Shown here: piece by piece, positions 40,921-46,355 of the stretch | Position numbering within the stretch: position 1 is the first letter of the stretch | How the letters are laid out: every line of letters begins with the position of its first letter | Assembly (NCBI GenBank): GCA_902624535.1 | Contig: CACNYF010000005.1 | Coordinates: 1-46,355, forward strand | Length of the DNA: 46,355 bases | Source: an uncultured Pelagibacteraceae bacterium | GTDB lineage: Bacteria; Pseudomonadota; Alphaproteobacteria; Pelagibacterales; Pelagibacteraceae | Direction of reading: 5' to 3' | The notes under the pieces: model-generated | Told to the model about the DNA's origin: nothing | Seen by the model: the letters and a program-made list of their open reading frames with translations, nothing else | The model's database searches: none | Made by a program: the position numbers and the translations under genes

Positions 40921-42177
40921 TTAACCAATCCAGGTTTTAGTTCCTAAACCTTTTTCATCTAAAAGATGGCCTGTAGAAAATCTGTTTAATCTTAATTCTG
41001 AATTTAATTCGTGAACTTGATCTTGCGCAATTGTATGAGCAAATGTCCAACCAGAAACAGGAGTTGATTTAAAACCTCCATAACACCATCCGCAGTTTAA
41101 ATACAATCCTTCAATATGAGTTTTATCAATTATTGGAGAACCATCCATGGACATATCCATGATTCCTCCCCAAGTCCTTAACATTTTTAATCTACTTAAA
41201 AATGGAAACAAAGCTAAGCCACCTGTCAATACATGTTGTATAGTTGGCAAGTTACCTCTTTGAGCATAACTATTATATCCATCAAGATCACCGCCCATTA
41301 CCATCTCACCTTTATCTGATTGACTTATATAAAAGTGGCCTGCACCAAAAGTTACCACTCCGTCTAATAGTGGTTTTACAGGTTCTGAAACACAAGCTTG
41401 CAGTACATGAGTTTCTATTGGCAATGTCATATTTAATTTTTCAGCCAATATATTTGTGCTACCAGCAACACATAATCCAACTTTTTTTGCTTTAATATCT
41501 CCTCTTGAAGTTCTAATTCCTTTTATCTTTCCATTAACAACATCAAAGCCAGTGACCTCACAATGCTGAATTATATCTACTCCCATATCATCTGCTTGAC
41601 GTGCATAACCCCAAGCAACAGCATCATGTCTTGCGGTACCAGCGCTTGGTTGCATTAAGCCTCCAAAGATTGGGAAACGTACTTGATCGCTAAAGTCAGC
41701 CATTGGAATTAATTTTTTAACTTCGTCTCTATCCAATAACTTTGCATCTATTCCATTTAATCTCATAGAGTTTCCTCTACGAGCATATGCGTTCATTTGA
41801 GCATCTGAGTGGGCTAAGTTTATTATTCCCCTTGGAGAAAACATCACATTAAAGTTCAGTTCTTGACTTAAGTTTCTCCATAAATCCATTCCAAATTCAT
41901 TAAATCTTGCATTAGCATCGTACATAAAATTTGATCTTATGATCGTTGTATTCCGACCAACATTTCCACCACCAATCCAACCTTTCTCAATGATAGCTAC
42001 ATTTCTAATATTATGTTCTTTTGCTAAATAATATGCAGTAGCAAGACCGTGTCCTCCACCTCCAATGATGACTACATCATATTCACTTTTTGGAGTTGGA
42101 TCTTTCCAAGCAACTTCCCAATTTTGGTGATTGGAGAAAGCATTTTTGATTAGACTAAATACTGAATATTTCTGCAT
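40921..42177 (-). CDS. soxB: Sarcosine oxidase beta subunit
   Basis: A 418-residue SoxB with the DAO-type FAD fold: DVVIIGGGGHGLATAYYLAKEH near residue 34, and GGGNVGRNTTIIRSNFM. SAGTARHDAVAWGYARQA carries the His that covalently binds FMN in heterotetrameric sarcosine oxidases. C-terminal GWCYGGFKSTPVSGW is conserved. It is the catalytic subunit, oxidising sarcosine. It starts the soxBDAG operon and is divergent from fhs. Confidence 0.95.
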   Translation of the reverse strand: MQKYSVFSLIKNAFSNHQNWEVAWKDPTPKSEYDVVIIGGGGHGLATAYYLAKEHNIRNVAIIEKGWIGGGNVGRNTTIIRSNFMYDANARFNEFGMDLWRNLSQELNFNVMFSPRGIINLAHSDAQMNAYARRGNSMRLNGIDAKLLDRDEVKKLIPMADFSDQVRFPIFGGLMQPSAGTARHDAVAWGYARQADDMGVDIIQHCEVTGFDVVNGKIKGIRTSRGDIKAKKVGLCVAGSTNILAEKLNMTLPIETHVLQACVSEPVKPLLDGVVTFGAGHFYISQSDKGEMVMGGDLDGYNSYAQRGNLPTIQHVLTGGLALFPFLSRLKMLRTWGGIMDMSMDGSPIIDKTHIEGLYLNCGWCYGGFKSTPVSGWTFAHTIAQDQVHELNSELRLNRFSTGHLLDEKGLGTKTWIG

Positions 42178-42186
42178 CCGTAAGTT

Positions 42187-42215
42187 TTATAAAATTAAAT
42201 ATAAGTTTTTGCTAA
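42187..42215 (-). promoter_or_regulatory. Possible soxB promoter
   Basis: In the 121-bp gap between soxB and fhs the minus strand has TTAGCA (42210-42215) and TTATAA (42187-42192) 17 bp apart; the -10 is 9 nt from the soxB ATG. The gap is over 80 percent AT, so chance matches are likely. I see no clear promoter for fhs and no riboswitch-like structure. Confidence 0.28.
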
Positions 42216-42298
42216 TTTTTTTTATATATATTTTTTAGATGTTTAAATACGTGACAAAAAAGGATAGTAATTCTGCTCATTAATAAGTAATTAGATTT

Positions 42299-43978
42299 AT
42301 GTCAAAATCAGATATCCAAATTGCACGAGAAGCAAAAATGAAACCCATAAATGAGATTTTGGGTAAAATAAATGTTCCAGACGAACCAAGTGCTTTTAGC
42401 CCTATGGGACGTCATATTGCTAAAATAAATTTAGAATATTTAGATAGTTTGAAAGATAAACAAAATGGAAAATTAATTTTAGTTACTGCTATTACACCAA
42501 CTCCTGCTGGTGAGGGAAAGACAACTACGTCAGTTGGTTTAAATGATGGATTAAATAAAATCGGTAAAAATTCTATAGTGTGTTTACGTGAACCTAGTTT
42601 AGGTCCTTCATTTGGAATGAAAGGCGGAGCAGCAGGCGGTGGATATGCTCAAGTTGTTCCAATGGAACAAATCAATTTACATTTTACAGGAGATTTCCAT
42701 GCAATTACATCTGCTCACAATTTATTGTCAGCGTTAATTGATAATCATATTTATTGGGGAAATAAATTAAACATAGATGTAAGAAGAGTAGTTTGGAGAA
42801 GAGTTATGGATATGAATGATAGATCTTTAAGATCTATCAATATTAATTTAGGTGGAGTAGCTAATGGTTTTCCAAGAGAAGATGGTTTTGATATTACAGT
42901 AGCATCTGAGATAATGGCTATCTTTTGTTTAGCAAATGATCTTGAAGATTTGGAAAAGAGAATCGGCAATATTACAGTTGCTTATACTAGAGATAGAAAG
43001 CCTATTTTTGCAAAAGATTTAAATGCTCACGGACCAATGACTGTTTTGTTAAAAGAAGCAATCAGGCCTAACGTAACTCAAACGTTAGAAAATAATCCAG
43101 CAATTATTCATGGTGGTCCTTTTGCAAACATTGCGCACGGTTGTAACTCTGTAATAGCAACTAAAGCAGGTTTAAAACTAGCTGATTATGTTGTGACTGA
43201 AGCTGGATTTGGAGCCGACCTAGGAGCAGAAAAATTTCTGGATATTAAATGTAGAAAATCAAATTTAAAACCTGAGTGTGTAGTTATTGTTGCAACAATT
43301 AGAGCATTAAAAATGCATGGTGGTGTAGCTAAAGATGATTTAAAAAATGAAAATGTAGAGGCGTTAAAAAAAGGTTTAGTTAATTTAGAAAGACACGTTG
43401 AAAACGTAAAAAAATTTGGTTTACCAGTAGCAGTTGCCGTTAATCATTTTGTTGCTGATACTGACAATGAAGTAAAAGAGTTAATAAATGCTTGTGATAA
43501 TATGGGAGTTAAAGCTACTTTATGCACTCATTGGTCAAATGGTGGTGAAGGAACTAAAGAACTTGCCACACATGTTGTAGATTTAATTGATAAAAAACAA
43601 TCAAATTTTAAATTTTTATATGATGAGAAAACATCTTTGTTAAAGAAAGTTGAAACTGTTGCAAAAGAAATTTATCGAGCAAATGAAGTTGTGGCTGATA
43701 GTAAAATTAAAGATCAATTAAAATCTTTTGAAGAAGCTGGTTATGGAAATTTACCAATATGTGTAGCCAAAACACAATATAGTTTTTCTACTGATCCAAA
43801 CGCAAAAGGCGCTCCAACAGGCCATTCATTGCCAATTAGAGAAGTAAGATTATCTTCGGGTGCAGAATTTATTGTTGTTATATGTGGAGCCATCATGACA
43901 ATGCCTGGACTACCGAGAGTTCCTGCTGCAGACTCTATTAAACTTAATGATAAAGGTGAAATAGAGGGCCTGTTCTAA
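42299..43978 (+). CDS. fhs: Formate-tetrahydrofolate ligase
   Basis: A 559-residue FTHFS. The P-loop is [16 protein letters not shown] (about residues 66-81), followed by [27 protein letters not shown] and [14 protein letters not shown]. The C-terminal region has [24 protein letters not shown], as in the family. It interconverts formate, THF and ATP with 10-formyl-THF; with adjacent C1 oxidases it could run toward formate and ATP. It is divergent from soxB and its end overlaps the convergent GATase gene by 4 bp. Confidence 0.97.
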   Translation: MSKSDIQIAREAKMKPINEILGKINVPDEPSAFSPMGRHIAKINLEYLDSLKDKQNGKLILVTAITPTPAGEGKTTTSVGLNDGLNKIGKNSIVCLREPSLGPSFGMKGGAAGGGYAQVVPMEQINLHFTGDFHAITSAHNLLSALIDNHIYWGNKLNIDVRRVVWRRVMDMNDRSLRSININLGGVANGFPREDGFDITVASEIMAIFCLANDLEDLEKRIGNITVAYTRDRKPIFAKDLNAHGPMTVLLKEAIRPNVTQTLENNPAIIHGGPFANIAHGCNSVIATKAGLKLADYVVTEAGFGADLGAEKFLDIKCRKSNLKPECVVIVATIRALKMHGGVAKDDLKNENVEALKKGLVNLERHVENVKKFGLPVAVAVNHFVADTDNEVKELINACDNMGVKATLCTHWSNGGEGTKELATHVVDLIDKKQSNFKFLYDEKTSLLKKVETVAKEIYRANEVVADSKIKDQLKSFEEAGYGNLPICVAKTQYSFSTDPNAKGAPTGHSLPIREVRLSSGAEFIVVICGAIMTMPGLPRVPAADSIKLNDKGEIEGLF

Positions 43979-44757
43979 TTTAAATTATTTAGCCAATTCT
44001 CTAATTCTCTCATCCTTGCATCTTTATTAGAAGTTTTATTTTCATCTTCTATAATTTTTACATGAGAGTCTATTTCCATTTGGTCAATAAATGCATTTTT
44101 TTCTAACAGTCGATCTCTCCTAAAATGAATTAAGCTTATCATTTTTTCATAAGTTATCTCAGGGTGATATTGAATTCCCCATATATTAGTTGGGCCAACA
44201 TTAAAATTTATACCCATGACTTTATTTATTGGATTTGATGATAGTAACGTAGATCCCTCAGGTAATTTTACAACTTCATCAAAATTAAATGCGGGAGTGT
44301 TAAATTTTTTATTTTTATTTTTATAAAGTGGGTGTTTTAAGCCATTTTCATTTATTTCTATATCATGAGCTATTCCCCTATGAGCGCCATAAGGACATTT
44401 TTTTACTTCACCACCAGCAACAGTTACAGCAACTTGCATTCCCCAACATATAGCAAATATATTTTTTATCTGCTTTTGACACTCTCTCATGAAAGTTATT
44501 TGTCTTCTTATTTCTGGCGTATCATTGTAAATATTTAAACTGCTACCACCCCAAATCATTCCATCATATTTAGTTAAGTCATTAGCTACTTCGCTAATAT
44601 TTTTATCTGATGATGGATTAACAACATCAATATCTAATTTTTTTGTAAAATAACTTATGCTATCTTTTAAACTTTCGGTGTGAGTTTTAATACCACCATT
44701 TGTAAAACTTTGATTTTCCTCTTTTAAGTTTCCTTCAACTATAAGAATTTTTTTCAT
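43975..44757 (-). CDS. Class I glutamine amidotransferase-like protein
   Basis: A 260-residue GATase1 domain. The nucleophile Cys is in [12 protein letters not shown] and the His-Glu pair in [10 protein letters not shown], so the triad is complete. There is no synthetase domain, and the sequence resembles stand-alone GMP-synthase-type amidotransferases or gamma-glutamyl hydrolases. I take the ATG at 44757, which forms ATGA with the alcohol dehydrogenase stop; an in-frame TTG one codon upstream is less likely. It is cotranscribed with the iron-type alcohol dehydrogenase; the amino-group acceptor is unknown. Confidence 0.85.
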   Translation of the reverse strand: MKKILIVEGNLKEENQSFTNGGIKTHTESLKDSISYFTKKLDIDVVNPSSDKNISEVANDLTKYDGMIWGGSSLNIYNDTPEIRRQITFMRECQKQIKNIFAICWGMQVAVTVAGGEVKKCPYGAHRGIAHDIEINENGLKHPLYKNKNKKFNTPAFNFDEVVKLPEGSTLLSSNPINKVMGINFNVGPTNIWGIQYHPEITYEKMISLIHFRRDRLLEKNAFIDQMEIDSHVKIIEDENKTSNKDARMRELENWLNNLN

Positions 44758-45914
44758 CAAAACAATTTACCCGATATGCTGTGCTTATAAAGTATTTTCA
44801 TATCTTCTATGGACATTTTTTTTGGATTAGTAGGAGTAGATGGATCATCTAATGCCATCTTCGATAATAAATCTAAATTCATTTTATTTGTATCGACAAC
44901 ATCTGATAATTTATGAGGAATATTAAGTTCTTTTCTTAGTTCCAAAATCCAATCTAAAAAGCTTTCAAAACTTTTATTTAATTCAAGATAATCACAAATT
45001 TTTATTATTCTTCTTTCAATAAGCTCTTTATTAAAAGTTAATACATAAGGCATAAATATTGCGTTTGTTAAGCCGTGATGAACATTAAATTGTGCATTAA
45101 TTGGGTGACTTAAAGAATGTATTGTTCCTAAACCTTTTTGAAACGCGGTCGATCCCATACTAGCTGCAGCAAGCATTTCAGATCTGGCGTTTAAGTCTTT
45201 GCCATTATGAAATGCTTTTATTAAAGAATTCTTTATTAATTTAATGCCTTCAATTGCAATACCATCTGCCATTGGATGAAACCCAGGAGCACAAAAAGCC
45301 TCGATGTTGTGGGAAAGTGCATCCATTCCCGTGGCTGCAGTTAATCTTGGTGAAAGATCTAATGTTAAATTTGGATCTAAGATAACTATAGAAGGTAAAA
45401 TTTTTGGATGGAAAATAATTTTTTTTATTCCTATTTTTTTATTAATTATAGCTGATGCCCTTCCAGTTTCTGATCCTGTTCCTGCTGTTGTTGGTATTGC
45501 AATAATAGGTGCAATATTTGTTTCATTTGCTCTTTTCCAATAATCTCCTCTGTCTTCAAAGTCCCATATTGGTCTAGACTGTCCTGACATAAAAGCAATG
45601 GCTTTACCTACATCAAGACCACTACCACCACCAAACGCAATAACACCATCGCAGCCTAACTTTTTAAATTGATCTACCCCTTCTTCCACATTCTCACCCA
45701 CGGGATTTCCTGCGAAATTTGAATAAACCTGAGTTTGATTAAATCTTATTTTTAAATCTAAAATTATATCTTGAACCATTTTTAGATTTATTAAATCCTT
45801 GTCTGTAACAAATAAAGGTTTGTCAATTTTAAGATTTTTACATGCCTGGCTTAGATCTTGAATTCTTTTTTCTCCAAGCCAAATTGTAGTAGGGTAATTC
45901 CAATTAATTTTCAT
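44757..45914 (-). CDS. Iron-containing alcohol dehydrogenase
   Basis: A 385-residue group III alcohol dehydrogenase. NAD binding is shown by GVIAFGGGSGLDVGKAIAF and PTTAGTGSETG; the metal ligands are Asp and His in GMDALSHNIEAF, and two His in LGTIHSLSHPINAQFNVHHG. The substrate could be methanol or another short alcohol. In cultured SAR11 an iron-type ADH has been implicated in methanol oxidation, and the nearby fhs and C1 genes fit that. The partial glycosidase gene upstream overlaps its start by 11 bp. Confidence 0.92.
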   Translation of the reverse strand: MKINWNYPTTIWLGEKRIQDLSQACKNLKIDKPLFVTDKDLINLKMVQDIILDLKIRFNQTQVYSNFAGNPVGENVEEGVDQFKKLGCDGVIAFGGGSGLDVGKAIAFMSGQSRPIWDFEDRGDYWKRANETNIAPIIAIPTTAGTGSETGRASAIINKKIGIKKIIFHPKILPSIVILDPNLTLDLSPRLTAATGMDALSHNIEAFCAPGFHPMADGIAIEGIKLIKNSLIKAFHNGKDLNARSEMLAAASMGSTAFQKGLGTIHSLSHPINAQFNVHHGLTNAIFMPYVLTFNKELIERRIIKICDYLELNKSFESFLDWILELRKELNIPHKLSDVVDTNKMNLDLLSKMALDDPSTPTNPKKMSIEDMKILYKHSISGKLF

Positions 45915-46355
45915 TTTTTTGCATTACTAGATCTAAGTATAAAGCAGCACTCCAAGAAAAATTATTTGCCCCCATAACTGATCCATCATTACAACTATAG
46001 TATTCGTGAAAACCTTTATTATCAATTAAAGATATTGTTTCATTCTTGATAGTAATCGAATAATCTTTATCTTTGTTTTTAATCCCTTGATAAATTATCC
46101 AATTACAATTTATCCAAATTGGACCTCGCCAATATCTTTTCTCTTCAAAAGTTTGATGATCAGGTTTTATTGTAGAAAAAATATATTTTTCATTTAAATT
46201 ATGATTTTTTAAATTATTTATTATTTTTTTATTTAATTTATCGTTTTTTAAATCGGCAATTAAAGCAAAGTAGTTAGTAATCGAGGGTATTGAAATATCT
46301 TTATTAGTATTTAAATCTTTAGATACAAATTCATCTCTATCATAATTATATAATT
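45904..46355 (-). CDS. GH63/trehalase-like glycosidase, C-terminal part
   Basis: An open frame runs from the right edge to a TAA at 45904; 150 C-terminal residues are visible and the start lies outside the window. It has KRYWRGPIWINCNWIIYQG, the clan-GH-G catalytic barrel motif, then GFHEYYSCNDGSVMGANNFSWSAALYLDLV, the end of GH63/GH37-type and glucosylglycerate or mannosylglycerate hydrolase-like enzymes. A compatible-solute hydrolase is plausible. It overlaps the alcohol dehydrogenase start by 11 bp, so it probably heads the same operon. Confidence 0.75.
   Translation of the reverse strand, partial: LYNYDRDEFVSKDLNTNKDISIPSITNYFALIADLKNDKLNKKIINNLKNHNLNEKYIFSTIKPDHQTFEEKRYWRGPIWINCNWIIYQGIKNKDKDYSITIKNETISLIDNKGFHEYYSCNDGSVMGANNFSWSAALYLDLVMQKNEN

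Noticed and set aside
44758..44760. TTG start for the GATase gene
   Set aside because: An ATG one codon later overlaps the ADH stop as ATGA and is preferable.
1..46355. tRNA, rRNA, CRISPR array, prophage, IS element or glycine/SAM riboswitch
   Set aside because: No clover-leaf-like GC-rich segment, spaced repeats, transposase or integrase motif, or recognisable riboswitch core was seen in the short intergenic gaps. This was by eye; a covariance-model scan would be decisive.

Overview
The window is AT-rich and extremely compact. No intergenic gap exceeds about 140 bp, many genes overlap by 1-8 nt (TAATG or ATGA junctions), and I see no tRNA, rRNA, phage, transposon or CRISPR. The gene content fits a streamlined marine alphaproteobacterium of the SAR11 (Pelagibacterales) type: demethylation of methylated amines, folate-linked C1 oxidation, a single Fe(III) ABC transporter, an SBP56/methanethiol oxidase, and a formate-THF ligase next to an iron-type alcohol dehydrogenase. 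The assignment rests on content and style; I could not run a search.

Layout. 1-567 is the tail of an EamA permease. 557-7006 (minus) is a putative Fe(III) transporter operon, fbpA - 57-aa Cys protein - hairpin - fbpB - fbpC, followed by a dimethylglycine/sarcosine dehydrogenase. It is driven from a promoter covered by two tandem Fur-like boxes (7057-7087). 7144-9654 (minus) is folE - acuI-like reductase - LysR regulator. 9712-11182 (plus) is hisI, a 2OG-Fe(II) oxygenase-like gene and a DUF2237 gene. 11183-25963 is an unbroken minus-strand run of 18 genes. Its upstream half is egtB, egtD, a methyltransferase, a Rieske oxygenase, an APS-kinase-like protein, a nucleotidyltransferase, an ECHDC3-type crotonase, methanethiol oxidase, a [2Fe-2S] ferredoxin and two CoA-binding proteins. 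Its downstream half is DUF4864, a small membrane protein, a second dimethylglycine dehydrogenase-like enzyme, EtfB, EtfA and ETF-quinone oxidoreductase.

26068-28147 (plus) is a short MetF fused by overlap to a GcvT-fold protein, which looks like a methyl-group demethylase plus methyl-THF oxidase pair. A strong hairpin follows, then a 35-aa membrane peptide and a Yip1 protein. 28829-32226 (minus) is a tightly coupled four-gene operon of mostly unknown function: an M19-like protein lacking several metal ligands, a 550-aa unknown, DUF3726 and a 55-aa CxxC/CxxC protein. 32331-37076 holds purE, purK, yedK (minus), a GNAT, an unknown and a folate/biopterin-type transporter. 37080-42177 (minus) is the heterotetrameric sarcosine oxidase operon soxBDAG. 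42299-46355 holds fhs, a GATase, an Fe-type alcohol dehydrogenase and the C-terminal part of a GH63/trehalase-like glycosidase.

How it works together (inference): N-methyl groups from dimethylglycine and sarcosine are oxidised by two FAD-GcvT enzymes and SoxBDAG and handed to THF. Electrons from the dehydrogenases pass through ETF and ETF-QO to quinone. MetF, Fhs and the alcohol dehydrogenase handle C1 units, while FolE and the FBT transporter bear on pterin/folate supply. The most novel-looking parts are the ergothioneine-Rieske-methanethiol oxidase operon, the M19/550-aa/DUF3726 operon, and the small proteins inside the iron operon.
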